This document shows, piece by piece, positions 30,155 to 39,965 of a DNA stretch of 64,000 nt (position 1 is its first letter; each line of letters opens with the position of its first letter). The notes beneath the pieces were generated by a model. The model was not told where the DNA came from. It saw only the letters and a list, made by a program, of their open reading frames with translations, and made no database searches. The DNA is taken from contig NZ_JAQGEI010000018.1 of the NCBI RefSeq assembly GCF_029017505.1, positions 1 to 64,000 on the forward strand, given 5' to 3'. Origin of the DNA: Sedimenticola hydrogenitrophicus. GTDB taxonomy: Bacteria; Pseudomonadota; Gammaproteobacteria; Chromatiales; Chromatiaceae. The translations under genes and the position numbers were made by a program.

Positions 30155-31348
30155 TCAGAGCGCAATCTCCTCCATGTCATCCAGCCAGCCCGCCTGCTCA
30201 TTCAGCCGGCGAATCATGATCCGCGAGGCCTGGTCCTGCTCTTCGGCGCGGGCGTGGATCTGCTTGAGGATCAGATGGTCGCCGCTGCGGCCGCAGATCT
30301 CGATCTTGCCGATATCGTGACCGAGTATGAACTTGAAGCGTTTGGCGTAGCCGTCCAGGCGGCTGCGCGCCCGATCCACCATGTCCACGCCCTGCTTCAG
30401 CGGCACCTGGAAGTGGTGACGCACCCGTGACACCGGCATGCATTGATAGAGGTAGTAGGGATTGACGCCGATCCGGGTCAGGCCACTCATCAGCTGCACC
30501 AGGGTCTCTTCGTCGTCATTGATTCCGCGCAGCAGCACCGCCTGATTATTGACCGCGATACCGGTGCCGCGCAGCCGTGCCACCGCTTCAGTCGCTTCTG
30601 CGGTGATCTCGTTCGGGTGGTTGAAGTGGGTCGGCACGTAGAGGGTTTTCTCCCGATTGAAATCGGCCAGGTACTCGATCAGTTCATCGTCCTGGAAACG
30701 TAGCGGGTAGACCACCGGCGCCCGGGTGCCGATGCGCACGAAGTTGAGGTGGGGGATTGAGCGTAATCGATCCAGCATGGAGCGGATGATGGAGGTGGGC
30801 AGCATCATCGGATCTCCGCCCGAGACCACCACGTTGCTTATCTCGGGGTGTGCCGCAATGTACTCCGCCGCGGCGCGGAAGTTCTGCACGGTCTGGTCGT
30901 TCGGCAGGCCGACCAGACGCTTGCGGAAGCAGTGACGGCAATACATTGAGCAGTACTCGGTGGCGACGACCAGCGCGGTGTAGCCGTACTTGTGCAGCAC
31001 GCCGTTCCCCTTGTCGTGCTTGTCGTCCCCATAGGGATCGCCCGTGGTCGCGCCCATCTGGCCCGCCACCACCAGTTCGTCGCCCGTCGGCACCGCGAGC
31101 TTGCGGATCGGGTCGTTCGGATCATTCCGGTTGATCAGGTTGAGGTAGTAACGCGGGATATTCATCGGATGCGCCTCGATCACCTGTTCGATATCGCGCT
31201 GCTCCTCAGCAGAGAGGTCGATAAACGCTTTAAGGTCGTCGACACTGCGAATATTGTTCTGCAGCTCCTGTTTCCAGTCCCGGGTTGTCCAGGAGAGCGG
31301 ATTGCTGATTTGATGGGGTGGATTAATAGGTTCGTGTACTAAAGTCAT
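30155..31348 (-). CDS. kamA: KamA-family radical SAM protein (lysine 2,3-aminomutase type)
   Basis: 397 residues. The radical SAM cluster is C133, C137 and C140 in CSMYCRHCFRKR; GGDPMML supplies the SAM contact, and the PLP-region residues fall in the C-terminal third. It is longer than EpmB, which modifies elongation factor P. It could therefore make beta-lysine or act on another amino acid. No acetyltransferase (ablB) for N-epsilon-acetyl-beta-lysine lies nearby, and no epmA, so substrate is unresolved. It is transcribed alone with its own AT-rich promoter region. Confidence 0.85.
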   Translation of the reverse strand: MTLVHEPINPPHQISNPLSWTTRDWKQELQNNIRSVDDLKAFIDLSAEEQRDIEQVIEAHPMNIPRYYLNLINRNDPNDPIRKLAVPTGDELVVAGQMGATTGDPYGDDKHDKGNGVLHKYGYTALVVATEYCSMYCRHCFRKRLVGLPNDQTVQNFRAAAEYIAAHPEISNVVVSGGDPMMLPTSIIRSMLDRLRSIPHLNFVRIGTRAPVVYPLRFQDDELIEYLADFNREKTLYVPTHFNHPNEITAEATEAVARLRGTGIAVNNQAVLLRGINDDEETLVQLMSGLTRIGVNPYYLYQCMPVSRVRHHFQVPLKQGVDMVDRARSRLDGYAKRFKFILGHDIGKIEICGRSGDHLILKQIHARAEEQDQASRIMIRRLNEQAGWLDDMEEIAL

Positions 31349-31601
31349 GATGCTCCATTGTTAAGCTTATTTTTCAATCTATCTATTGAAAATGCTATAA
31401 AAAACAGCGGCCATCATAACATGGTTGGAAAAATATATTTAGAGGACAAATTAATCTGCAGGCATCTGAAACCTCCCGTTCAGTCGGGCGGGCGATCTGC
31501 CTGATCTCTGTGGGCGCGGTTCAGCCTGGCATCGCCCCGGGTTGCGGTGGGGGCTGTGCTATAGTACGGACGGAAAATTGACCAGATAAGTGAGTACATC
31601 G

Positions 31602-31781
31602 ATGCCAAAAGCAAAAAAAATCGTTCTGATGGGGTTGGCCGGATTGTTGGTGCTGCTGGTTACCGGCTGTGCGCCGGAAGTGGGTAGTGAAGAGTGGTGT
31701 CTGGCCATGAAGGAAAAGCCGAAGGGTGACTGGACAGCCAACGAGGCTGCCGATTTTGCCCAGCACTGCATCCTGAAATAA
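31602..31781 (+). CDS. DUF3012 lipoprotein
   Basis: 59 residues from the ATG at 31602. A lipoprotein signal with lipobox LVTGC (lipid-bearing C23) is followed by a DUF3012 domain: GSEEWCLAMKEKPKGDWT, then NEAADFAQHC. After processing only about 37 residues remain, with a probable disulfide between the two remaining cysteines. Function unknown; widespread in marine Gammaproteobacteria. A GTG 12 bases upstream is an alternative start. Confidence 0.85.
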   Translation: MPKAKKIVLMGLAGLLVLLVTGCAPEVGSEEWCLAMKEKPKGDWTANEAADFAQHCILK

Positions 31782-31789
31782 AACCCCTG

Positions 31790-31816
31790 CCGTGGCGACC
31801 AGGAAGGTCGCCACGG
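31790..31816. terminator. Hairpin between convergent genes
   Basis: CCGTGGCGACC and GGTCGCCACGG form a perfect 11-bp stem with an AGGAA loop, between the DUF3012 gene and the convergent lrp-type gene. It could end transcription from both sides; T-runs are weak. Confidence 0.6.
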
Positions 31817-31841
31817 CGAAGGAAGCGCTGGTGCGTCTCGT

Positions 31842-32303
31842 CTACTCCAGCGGATAGGCGGTGCTCTTGCACACGGTACGAATGCCGAAGGCCGTTTTGA
31901 TCCGGGCAACACCGGGAAGACGGGAAAGGTGATGCCTGTGCAGCCGCTCATAATCGGTGGTGCCGGCCGCGGCAACCCGTAGCAGATAATCCGCCTCGCC
32001 GGTCATCAGATAACACTCCATGATTTCGGGGTTCTTGCGTACCGCCGCCTCGAAGGCTTCCTGGCATTCGACGCTCTGGCTGTTCAAGGTGATCTCGACG
32101 AAAATGGTGGTGGGACGACCGATGGCCAGCGGATCCACCAGCATCACATAACCTGCAATGACCCCGCGCTCTTCCAGCTGCCTGACCCGTCTCAGGCAGG
32201 CGGAGGGGGAGAGATTGATCCGCTCCGCCAGTTCGGCGTTGGTCAGCCGTCCGTCGAGCTGGAGCGTCTTCAGGATCTTTCGATCTATCGTATCCAGTTT
32301 CAT
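31842..32303 (-). CDS. Lrp/AsnC-family transcriptional regulator
   Basis: 153 residues from MKLDTIDRKILKTLQLDGRL. An N-terminal winged helix-turn-helix (about 1-60, with LSPSACLRRVRQLEERG as recognition region) is joined to a C-terminal RAM effector domain (YLMTGEADYLLRV). The gene is divergent from dadA, so it is probably the amino-acid-responsive regulator of D-amino acid dehydrogenase (DadR-like). A candidate operator lies between the two genes. Closest named types would be DadR, BkdR or Lrp; the context favours the first. Confidence 0.9.
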   Translation of the reverse strand: MKLDTIDRKILKTLQLDGRLTNAELAERINLSPSACLRRVRQLEERGVIAGYVMLVDPLAIGRPTTIFVEITLNSQSVECQEAFEAAVRKNPEIMECYLMTGEADYLLRVAAAGTTDYERLHRHHLSRLPGVARIKTAFGIRTVCKSTAYPLE

Positions 32304-32336
32304 GTCCAGCATATTATTCTAATTAATGTAGTAAAA

Positions 32337-32356
32337 AAAGCATAAAGTTGTGCTTT
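32337..32356. promoter_or_regulatory. Candidate Lrp-type operator in the lrp/dadA intergenic region
   Basis: AAAGCA and TGCTTT form an exact inverted repeat around eight AT-rich bases, between the divergent regulator and dadA. Symmetry and position suit an Lrp/AsnC dimer site. Confidence 0.45.
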
Positions 32357-32451
32357 ATCTCCTCTGGTTGACTGTTTTTGCAAGCACTTGTCGACCGCTT
32401 TCACGTATGCTTTTGGCTGTTTACAGGCACTTCATCACGGAGCGGAAACCC

Positions 32452-33708
32452 ATGAAGGTGATTATTCTTGGCAGTGGCGTCATCGGCGTAACCAACGCTT
32501 ATTATCTGGCTCGGGAAGGTCACGAGGTGACGGTGATCGACCGACAGCCGGAAGCGGCCCTGGAAACCAGCTTTGCCAATGCCGGTGAGGTCTCTCCCGG
32601 TTATTCGGCACCCTGGGCCGCCCCGGGCATCCCGCTGAAGGCGATCAAGTGGCTGATGATGAAACACAGTCCGCTGGTGATCCGCCCGCAGCTGGACCCG
32701 GCGCTGTGGTCCTGGAGCCTGCGGATGCTGCGCAACTGCACCGCGGCACGCTATGAACAGAACAAGGGTCGCATGGTACGCCTGGCTGAATACAGCCGCG
32801 ATGCCATCAAGCAGCTGCGTGCGGAAACGGGGATTCAGTACGACGAACGCAGTCGTGGCACCCTGCAGATGTTCCGTACGCAGAAACAGCTGGATGCCGC
32901 ACAGACCGACATGGCCATTCTCGACCGCTATGGCGTCCCCTACGAGCTGCTGGATCGGGAAGGGTGCCTGGCGGTGGAGCCGGGCCTGGTGCACGCCAGG
33001 GAGAAGGTGTCAGGGGGGCTGCGGCTGGTGAACGATGAGACCGGCGACTGTTTCCTGTTTACCCAGCGTCTGGCCAGGGAGGCCGAACGGCTCGGCGTGG
33101 AGTTCCGTATGGGGGTCAATATCCGCCGCCTGCTGATGGAGCAGGACAACATCAGCGGGGTGGAGACCGATGCCGGGACCTTCACCGGCGACGGTTACGT
33201 GATGGCGCTGGGGAGTTACTCGCCGCTGTTGCTGAAGGCGGTCGGCATCAAGGTGCCGATCTACCCGGTCAAGGGCTACTCCATCACCCTGCCGATCGTG
33301 GATGCCGCGGCGGCCCCGGTCTCCACCCTGATGGACGAGACCCACAAGGTGGCGATCACCCGTTTGGGTGAGCGGATCCGGGTGGCGGGCACGGCGGAAC
33401 TGGCCGGCTATGACCTGGGGCTGGACGAGCGCCGCGGGGAGACGGTGAAGTTTGTCGTCTCCGATCTGTTTCCCCGAGGAGGCGATCTCTCCAGGACCGA
33501 GTTCTGGTGCGGATTGCGCCCGATGACGCCGGATGGCACGCCCTGTGTCGGCGCCACCCGCATCCCCAATCTCTACCTCAACACCGGACACGGCACCCTC
33601 GGCTGGACCATGGCCTGCGGCTCGGGGCGTCTGTTGACCGATCTGATCAGCCGCAAGATTCCCGAGATCGATACCGAAGGGCTCTCCATCGACCGCTATG
33701 CAGCCTAA
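32452..33708 (+). CDS. dadA: D-amino acid dehydrogenase, FAD subunit
   Basis: Oxidises D-amino acids (mainly D-alanine) to keto acids, passing electrons to the quinone pool at the inner membrane. 418 residues from [20 protein letters not shown], with the FAD dinucleotide fold at the N-terminus. [19 protein letters not shown] and [19 protein letters not shown] are DadA signatures. The long open frame upstream to 32350 is not used. It is divergent from an Lrp-type regulator; no alanine racemase gene (dadX) follows. The stop codon abuts a truncated MITE-1 fragment. Confidence 0.94.
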   Translation: MKVIILGSGVIGVTNAYYLAREGHEVTVIDRQPEAALETSFANAGEVSPGYSAPWAAPGIPLKAIKWLMMKHSPLVIRPQLDPALWSWSLRMLRNCTAARYEQNKGRMVRLAEYSRDAIKQLRAETGIQYDERSRGTLQMFRTQKQLDAAQTDMAILDRYGVPYELLDREGCLAVEPGLVHAREKVSGGLRLVNDETGDCFLFTQRLAREAERLGVEFRMGVNIRRLLMEQDNISGVETDAGTFTGDGYVMALGSYSPLLLKAVGIKVPIYPVKGYSITLPIVDAAAAPVSTLMDETHKVAITRLGERIRVAGTAELAGYDLGLDERRGETVKFVVSDLFPRGGDLSRTEFWCGLRPMTPDGTPCVGATRIPNLYLNTGHGTLGWTMACGSGRLLTDLISRKIPEIDTEGLSIDRYAA

Positions 33709-33849
33709 TAATTCCGTAGTACCGAGGGCGTTCGTTTCGTAGGGTGGGTTAGCGGCGCACAGGCACCACACTTTCAGACTACGACAATACCCGGGCGCTG
33801 TGTAACCCACCGACATCCCGACCGCCAAACGGTGGGTTACGGCGCGCGC
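33709..33849. repeat. Truncated MITE-1 end joined to a GTAGGGTGGGTT repeat
   Basis: 33709-33732 (TAATTCCGTAGTACCGAGGGCG) is the subterminal part of a MITE-1 element without its outer 15 or so bases, directly at the dadA stop. From 33737 a GTAGGGTGGGTTAG...TAACCCACC palindrome follows and continues into the 3' end of the next gene at about 33860. Confidence 0.65.
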
Positions 33850-34278
33850 CTAACCCACCCGACAAAACTGTCCCTCGTTGTTCCTTGATTCAGGGCCGCG
33901 TAGCGGGGGGAACGTGCTCATGAAGAACGTCCCCCCCACGGGCGTGCGCTGTTCCACAGTTTGTGAAAGAGATTCGACCGCCTGCTGGATCTCCCGGTAG
34001 GCGGTTTCGACCTCCGTCACCCGATCCTCTCCCGGTGCCTGCAGCAGGGAGAGACAGGTCTGGTGATAGGCGGCGAGCGCCTGCCTGAGCAGATCCAGAC
34101 TTCCGCCCTCCTTTGAACTACCTTCACTCCGGCTGTTCAGCAGATCGACAGTCGCCGCCCGCATGATCGATCTCGGTTTGCCGGTTGTCGTATCCGTGGC
34201 CTGAAGCGGCCCGCTCTTCTCCAACTCGATACCTTTGTAACTAAATCGCTGGCCAATATTCAGATCGCTGAATTTCAT
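33850..34278 (-). CDS. Conserved small protein, unknown function
   Basis: 142 residues from the ATG at 34278; the longer frame to 34461 is unlikely. The N-terminus MKFSDLNIGQRFSYKGIELE with SGPLQATDTTTGKPRSIMR looks like a small beta domain found in several uncharacterised proteobacterial proteins. A helical stretch follows (RVTEVETAYREIQQAVESLS). No signal peptide or catalytic motif. The last dozen residues (RNNEGQFCRVG) run into repeat DNA, so the original C-terminus may have been altered. Confidence 0.6.
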   Translation of the reverse strand: MKFSDLNIGQRFSYKGIELEKSGPLQATDTTTGKPRSIMRAATVDLLNSRSEGSSKEGGSLDLLRQALAAYHQTCLSLLQAPGEDRVTEVETAYREIQQAVESLSQTVEQRTPVGGTFFMSTFPPLRGPESRNNEGQFCRVG

Positions 34279-34546
34279 AAGCAGGCCCGTGCTCCCGGGT
34301 TGATTGTCATAATTACCCAGCATTTTACCTTGTAAAATACCGGTGAGGGTATTTACTTTAGGTGGTGCGCATTGCTGAAAAAAATTGAGATAAGTCAATA
34401 AAGCAAGTGTGCTTCTCACAATAAAGAAGGGTGTTCCCGGGTTTTTTTCGCAAGACTCCAATTTTTTACTGTTTTGTGTTGCGGACAGGAAAAACCCTAT
34501 CTAGAGTATGCCAACTTTATGCATAACCCAGTAGCGATAGCTCCCG

Positions 34547-35914
34547 ATGGATCAGTTTAACCAGGCGCACATACTGCTTGCCGGACAGGCGGATAGTGCT
34601 GGCGAGTTTTTCAGGCGTGCCGTTCAGGCGATTGCCGTGGCCAGCGAATGCCGTTGGGCCGGGGTCGGTTTCAGTCGGCCGGAATCCGGCGAACTTGAAG
34701 TGGTGGCGTTCTGGGATGGCAAGGGCCTGGGTCAGGGCTTTCGTTTCGATATCGCCGGCTCCCCTTGTGAACGGGTCTATCAGGCGGCCCCTGCGAATGC
34801 GCATGTCTACTATGCCGAAGATATTCAACAAACCTTCAGTACCTGTGATCTGCTGCGCCAACTGGGCGTCGAAAGTTATCGGGGACAGGCATTCTATTGC
34901 GAAGACCGGCAGGTGATCGGGCATATCTTTGCCCTGGACGACAAACCGCAGGACGATCGACCCGAAGTTCGTTTCTTTTTTGAGCTGCTGAGTCAACGGA
35001 TGGGTGCGGAATGCCGCCGCTTCAATCAGCGGGATGCACTGCAGAAGCTCTCACTGGCCATTACCCACAGTCCGGTACTGACGGTGATCACCGACCCGAA
35101 CGGAATTATCGAGTATGTCAGTCCGATCGTTGAGAAGATCACCGGCTATCGCCCGGAAGAGGTGATCGGTAAGACTCCCAGTATGTTCAAGTCCGGCAGG
35201 ACCGACCGCAAGCTTTATCGTGAACTCTGGAGCGCCATCAAGGACAAGCGGGCGTGGCAGGGCGAGCTGGAGAATCGGCGCAAGAACGGTGAATATTACT
35301 GGGAAAGCATCTCCATCGCCCCGGTGCTGAATCAGCGGGACGAGCTGGTTGCATTTGTCGGTATCAGCATGGATATCTCGGAACGCAAACAGATGGAACA
35401 GCAGCTCAAGGAGTTGGCCTCCACCGACCCGTTGACGGGTATTTTCAATCGGCGTCATTTCATGGAGGAGGTGGATTCCCAGCTGGCCTATTCAAAACGC
35501 TATGGCACACCGCTTTCGTTCATGATTATCGACATCGATCATTTCAAACAGCTCAATGACCAGGGAGGGCATGCGTTGGGTGATGAAGCGATCCTGAGAT
35601 TTACCCGGGCCGCGCAGGAGACGATCCGCGTCGTCGATATATTCGGCCGCTTGGGCGGGGATGAGTTCGCCATAGCCCTGCCGGATACCGGTGATGCGGA
35701 GGCGCTGGTACTGGCGCAGCGGTTGAAGGATAAGGTCAGCAGGTTGATGATCAGAAATGATATGCACTCTTCGCAAATGACCATCAGTATCGGCTTGGCC
35801 ACCTTCCGGAACCGGGTGCATGACGGTGAATCGGTGCATACATTGTTGCGTCGCGCGGACAAGGCGTTATACGAGGCCAAGCGGGGTGGCCGGAATCTGA
35901 TCGGTGTTTCGTAA
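34547..35914 (+). CDS. GAF-PAS-GGDEF diguanylate cyclase
   Basis: 455 residues, soluble. A GAF domain (about 1-155), a PAS domain (about 168-285, with ITDPNGIIEYVSPIVEKITGY and a following PAC) and a GGDEF domain (about 290-455). The active site GGDEF is at 370-374 and intact; RVVD at 361-364 is the feedback inhibitory RxxD. c-di-GMP synthesis controlled by two input domains is expected. The ligands are unknown; no haem or flavin residue stands out in the PAS part. It is monocistronic and convergent with ppnN. Confidence 0.93.
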   Translation: MDQFNQAHILLAGQADSAGEFFRRAVQAIAVASECRWAGVGFSRPESGELEVVAFWDGKGLGQGFRFDIAGSPCERVYQAAPANAHVYYAEDIQQTFSTCDLLRQLGVESYRGQAFYCEDRQVIGHIFALDDKPQDDRPEVRFFFELLSQRMGAECRRFNQRDALQKLSLAITHSPVLTVITDPNGIIEYVSPIVEKITGYRPEEVIGKTPSMFKSGRTDRKLYRELWSAIKDKRAWQGELENRRKNGEYYWESISIAPVLNQRDELVAFVGISMDISERKQMEQQLKELASTDPLTGIFNRRHFMEEVDSQLAYSKRYGTPLSFMIIDIDHFKQLNDQGGHALGDEAILRFTRAAQETIRVVDIFGRLGGDEFAIALPDTGDAEALVLAQRLKDKVSRLMIRNDMHSSQMTISIGLATFRNRVHDGESVHTLLRRADKALYEAKRGGRNLIGVS

Positions 35915-35926
35915 GGATACCGCCAG

Positions 35927-35956
35927 GAGTCTGTCGGCCAGGCCCGACAGACTCCT
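35927..35956. terminator. Palindrome between convergent genes, terminator or repeat end pair
   Basis: GGAGTCTGTCGG and its near-perfect inverse pair around a short loop; the right edge overlaps the ppnN stop. The same end sequence (AGGAGCCTGTCGGG) bounds the element at 52422-52654, so this may be a minimal relic of that element now serving as a terminator. Confidence 0.6.
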
Positions 35957-37388
35957 AGTGTGTGGTCTCCGGTTCAATAGCCCTGGCCCGGGTCAGGGTC
36001 GCCGCTTCGGCCGACTTCACGATCTCGTAGCAGGGCAGATAGTCGCCCTTGACCTTCATCCGTCCCTGACGGGTGAATGAGGTCAGCAGCTCGTCCATGG
36101 CGTTCATCAGCTCCGGCTCGCCGGTGATCTGGAACGGACCGCGTTCGCGAATGGCGTTGATGCCCGGTTCCTTGACATTGCCGGTGACGATGCCGGAGAG
36201 GGCGCGGCGCAGGTTGGCCGCCAGTTCCTGGGTCGGCAGATCCCGGGACAGTTGCAGTTTCGCCATGGATTCATGATCCGGCACGAAGGGTTCCTGAAAC
36301 TCCTGTTCGATATGCAGCGACCAGTTGTAGTGGAAGGAGTCATCGCGCTGGCGTCGCTCCTTGGTGACATGCAGCAGGGCATCATTGACCAGCTTGGCGA
36401 CCAGGCCGGGGTTGCCGATCACTTTTCTCACCAGGTTCAGCGCCGTGCTGCCCAGGGTCATCTCAATGAAGCGGATCACCGAATCGAAATAACCGCTGGA
36501 GGATTCCGGGCCGGTGAGAAAGATAGGCAATTCGATGTCGAGGTTGTCCGGATGAGAGAGCACGCCGAGGACGAACAGCAGTTCCTCCATGGTGCCCACC
36601 CCGCCGGGGAAGATGATCAGCACATGCCCCAGGCGGATGAAGGCCTCCAGGCGCTTCTCGATATCGGGCATCACGATCAGCTCATTGACAATGGCGTTGG
36701 GTGCCTCCGCGGCGATGATGCCGGGTTCGGTCAGGCCGATATGCCGCCCCTTGGTGTGCCGCTGTTTGGCATGGGCGATCGCCGCACCCTTCATGGGTCC
36801 CTTCATGGCGCCGGCGCCGCAGCCGGTGCAGATGTCAATCCCGCGCAGCCCCAGGTAGTAACCGATCTCCTTGGTATAGTCGTACTCCTCGACCGGGATG
36901 GCGTGACCACCCCAGCAGACCACGGTGTTGGGTTTCTTGCCGGGATGGAAGGCGCCGGCGTGACGCAGCCGGTAGAAGATCTCGTGACTGATCTGCATGT
37001 TGGGCGCAAGGTGCTTGTGATTGCTGGCGGTGTCGCGCAGGTAGAGAATATCCCGCAGCACCGAGAACAGGTGGTAGCGGATACCTTCAATCAGCTGATC
37101 GTCAACAAACGCCTCCGCCGGTGCGTTGGAAACCTCCAGCACAATGCCCTGATGCCGCTCCCTGACCTGGATATCGAAATCCGGGTACATGGACATCAGC
37201 TCCTCGCAGTTGTCCACCTGAGAGCCGGAACTGAGCACCGCCAGGGCGCATTTGCGGAACAGCCGGTGCAGGCCGGTGCCGGTGACGTCTCGCAGTTGTT
37301 CGATCTCCCGCCGGGAGAGGACGGCCATGTGGGAGGCGGGGCGGATGGTGCTATTGACTACTTTGTTAATTACTCTCTTTTTTAACAT
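35955..37388 (-). CDS. ppnN: Pyrimidine/purine nucleotide 5'-monophosphate nucleosidase PpnN
   Basis: 477 residues of the YgdH/PpnN type with a LOG-like Rossmann core. GCGAGAMKGPMKGA and PGGVGTMEELLFVLG are the nucleotide and catalytic motifs. In E. coli PpnN cleaves nucleoside monophosphates to base and ribose-5-phosphate and is stimulated by (p)ppGpp, linking nucleotide breakdown to the stringent response. Flanking N- and C-terminal domains are present, as in the full-length enzyme. Transcribed alone. Confidence 0.94.
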   Translation of the reverse strand: MLKKRVINKVVNSTIRPASHMAVLSRREIEQLRDVTGTGLHRLFRKCALAVLSSGSQVDNCEELMSMYPDFDIQVRERHQGIVLEVSNAPAEAFVDDQLIEGIRYHLFSVLRDILYLRDTASNHKHLAPNMQISHEIFYRLRHAGAFHPGKKPNTVVCWGGHAIPVEEYDYTKEIGYYLGLRGIDICTGCGAGAMKGPMKGAAIAHAKQRHTKGRHIGLTEPGIIAAEAPNAIVNELIVMPDIEKRLEAFIRLGHVLIIFPGGVGTMEELLFVLGVLSHPDNLDIELPIFLTGPESSSGYFDSVIRFIEMTLGSTALNLVRKVIGNPGLVAKLVNDALLHVTKERRQRDDSFHYNWSLHIEQEFQEPFVPDHESMAKLQLSRDLPTQELAANLRRALSGIVTGNVKEPGINAIRERGPFQITGEPELMNAMDELLTSFTRQGRMKVKGDYLPCYEIVKSAEAATLTRARAIEPETTH

Positions 37389-37650
37389 TGGACTTCCTGA
37401 CGGGCCGGCATTACCCAGCCACTAAGAATGTGTTTTTTGGTGGATACAGGGAACGGTCAACTGTTCGGAACGGGTCGGTGTGAGACCTTTGCCAACGGTC
37501 GGATCCCCGCGATCCCCTTGTTTTTCTGTAATGGTTTAAGCATAGCCGATTACGGCGCAACCGTCCCGAATCCTTGGGCTACCGGTGTCCGAAGCTTATC
37601 GCCGATTATTTGCATTTTTATGAATCGACTTCCCCGGATCCCTGACGTTG

Positions 37651-38826
37651 TTACTGGCTCAGCAGTTTCATGCCTCGCTCCAGCCCCTCCAGGGTCAGCG
37701 GAAACATGCGGTTCATCATGATCTCGCGCAGCAACTGGATCGAATCGATGTAGGGCCATTGATGTTCCGGCTGCGGATTGATCCAGATGGCGTTGGGGTA
37801 GGCCCCGAGCAGCCGGCCCATCCAGACCATGCCGGTCTCCTGATTCCAGTGCTCCACCGAGCCGCCGGCATAGGTGATCTCGTAGGGACTCATGGTGGCG
37901 TCGCCGACAAAGATCAACTGGTAGTCCGCGCCGTAGGTGTGGATCACGTCCCAGGTGGAGAGAGGTTCGGAGCGACGGGTGCGGCTGTCCTTCCAGACCG
38001 CCTCGTAGACGCAGTTGTGGAAATAGAAGTGCTCCAGGTGCTTGAACTCCGAGTGGGCCGCCGAGAACAGCTCCTCGCAGACCTGGACATGGTCGTCCAT
38101 GGAGCCGCCGACATCGAGAAACAGCAGCACCTTGGCCTTGTTGTGGCGCTCCGACACCATCTTCAGATCCAGCAGGCCGCCGTGATGGGCGGTGGAGCGG
38201 ATGGTGGCCTCCAGGTCCAGCTCCTCCGGCGCGCCGCTGCGGGCGAAGCGGCGCAGCCGTTTCAGCGCCACCTTGATGTTGCGGGTGCCCAGTTCCACCG
38301 AATCGTCCAGATTGCGGAACTCGCGTCTGTCCCACACCTTCACCGCCTTGCGATGACGTGAGCGCTCCTGTCCGATCCGCACCCCTTCCGGATTGTAACC
38401 GTAGGCGCCGAACGGGGAGGTGCCGCCGGTACCGATCCATTTACTGCCGCCCTGATGCCTTTCCCGCTGCTCCTCCAGGCGTTTTTTCAGGGTCTCCATC
38501 AGCTTCTGCCAGCCCATGGCATCGAGCTTTTGCTTCTCCTCTTCACTGAGGTATTTCTCCAGCTGCTTGCGCAGCCACTCCTCGGGAATCGCGGCGGTGA
38601 TGTTCTCCCCGCTATCGGTAATCCCCTTGAAATAGCCGCCGAAGGCCTGGTCAAAGCGATCGAACAGTCGCTCATCCTTGATCAGGCAGGTGCGGGAGAG
38701 ATAGTAGAAATCGTCCACGCTGGAGAAGATGACCCGCGCCTGCATGGCTGCCAGCAGATCCAGGAACTCGCGGATGGTGACGGGCAGTCCGGCCTCCTTC
38801 AGGTGATAGAAGAACTCAACCAGCAT
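37651..38826 (-). CDS. VWA-domain protein (CoxE-like) paired with a MoxR ATPase
   Basis: 391 residues. The N-terminal half is helical and charged; the VWA domain occupies about 230-391. The metal-ion-dependent adhesion site reads D238-V-G-G-S242 (DVGGSMDDH), with a later D in VGDATMSPYE. It follows a MoxR-type AAA+ gene by 6 bases. Such MoxR/VWA pairs act as chaperones that insert cofactors or remodel protein complexes. The client is not evident here; neighbours are ppnN and yebG. Confidence 0.88.
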   Translation of the reverse strand: MLVEFFYHLKEAGLPVTIREFLDLLAAMQARVIFSSVDDFYYLSRTCLIKDERLFDRFDQAFGGYFKGITDSGENITAAIPEEWLRKQLEKYLSEEEKQKLDAMGWQKLMETLKKRLEEQRERHQGGSKWIGTGGTSPFGAYGYNPEGVRIGQERSRHRKAVKVWDRREFRNLDDSVELGTRNIKVALKRLRRFARSGAPEELDLEATIRSTAHHGGLLDLKMVSERHNKAKVLLFLDVGGSMDDHVQVCEELFSAAHSEFKHLEHFYFHNCVYEAVWKDSRTRRSEPLSTWDVIHTYGADYQLIFVGDATMSPYEITYAGGSVEHWNQETGMVWMGRLLGAYPNAIWINPQPEHQWPYIDSIQLLREIMMNRMFPLTLEGLERGMKLLSQ

Positions 38827-38832
38827 GGCGGA

Positions 38833-39678
38833 TCAGGAGCGGCTGCGACGGTGCATGAAGGCGAGGCGCTCGAACAGATGGACATCCTGCTCGTTTTTCA
38901 GCAGCGCCCCGTGCAGCGGCGGGATGGCCTGCCGCGGGTCGCCGCTGTGCAACGCCTCCGGGGGGATGTCCTCGGCCATCAGCAGCTTCAGCCAGTCGAG
39001 CAGTTCCGAAGTGGAGGGTTTCTTTTTCAGCCCGGGCACCTCACGCAGCTCGAAGAACACCTCCAGGGCCTGTTGCAACAGCTGTTTTTTCAGGTCCGGG
39101 TAGTGCACCGCGACGATCTGTTCCATGGTCGTCTTGTCGGGGAAGCGGATGTAGTGGAAGAAGCAGCGGCGCAGGAAGGCGTCAGGCAGCTCTTTCTCAT
39201 TGTTGCTGGTGATGATGATCAGCGGCCGCTGTTTCGCCTTGATCAACTGCTGGGTTTCATAGACATAAAACTCCATGCGGTCGAGTTCCCGTAGCAGGTC
39301 ATTGGGAAATTCGATATCCGCCTTGTCCACCTCATCGATCAGCACCACGGAACGGCCTTCATGGGCAAAGGCATCCCACAGCTTGCCCCTGACGATGTAG
39401 TTGCCGATATCGTGCACCCGGTCGTCACCCAGTTGCGAATCGCGCAGCCGGGAGACCGCATCGTACTCGTACAGCCCGTGCTGCGCCTTGGTGGTGGATT
39501 TGATGTGCCACTGAAACAGCGGCTGGTCGAGTGCCTTGGCCACCTCTTCGGCCAGCATGGTCTTGCCGGTTCCCGGCTCACCCTTGATCAGCAGCGGACG
39601 CTCCAGCTGGATCGCGGCATTCACGGCGAGCATCAGATCATCGGTGGCCACGTAGGTATCTGTTCCGTTGAATCGCAT
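38833..39678 (-). CDS. MoxR-family AAA+ ATPase
   Basis: 281 residues. Walker A is G33-EPGTGK-T40 and Walker B is VVLIDEVDKAD with D115/E116; sensor 1 is ITSNNEKELPDAFLRRCFF. The protein is the ATPase partner of the VWA protein encoded immediately downstream. MoxR proteins form hexamers and help mature enzymes or complexes. Start MRFNGTDTYVATDDLMLAV is supported by family alignment from memory. No periplasmic or membrane segment. Confidence 0.92.
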   Translation of the reverse strand: MRFNGTDTYVATDDLMLAVNAAIQLERPLLIKGEPGTGKTMLAEEVAKALDQPLFQWHIKSTTKAQHGLYEYDAVSRLRDSQLGDDRVHDIGNYIVRGKLWDAFAHEGRSVVLIDEVDKADIEFPNDLLRELDRMEFYVYETQQLIKAKQRPLIIITSNNEKELPDAFLRRCFFHYIRFPDKTTMEQIVAVHYPDLKKQLLQQALEVFFELREVPGLKKKPSTSELLDWLKLLMAEDIPPEALHSGDPRQAIPPLHGALLKNEQDVHLFERLAFMHRRSRS

Positions 39679-39965
39679 ATCGGTTTCCGGGTGCTCTGCT
39701 GGGTAATTGCGCTATTCTCCAACAAACTCGTTGCAATTGAAATAAAAGTGGCGGGTGCCGATTGGATAAAGCGGCACGGCTCACGAGCACATCCCGCTTG
39801 ACGTTCTATATAAGTTCTCTGTATGATGTCTCCGACTTCAACGAAACCCGACTGATCTGGGTCGATCAGAACCGGTCGGGATTAAAGGGTCATTAATCCC
39901 GTCCGTTCTTCCGTGACTCTCGGTAGGTGGGATTTCATTAAGGTTCAGCGCAGGGTGAAGAGACT

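Noticed and set aside
36252-37385. 377-codon plus-strand frame across ppnN
   Set aside because: Antisense shadow of ppnN.
39679-39965. LexA box upstream of yebG
   Set aside because: CTGT-N8-ACAG was searched by eye; only partial halves such as TCTCTGTATGATG were found.
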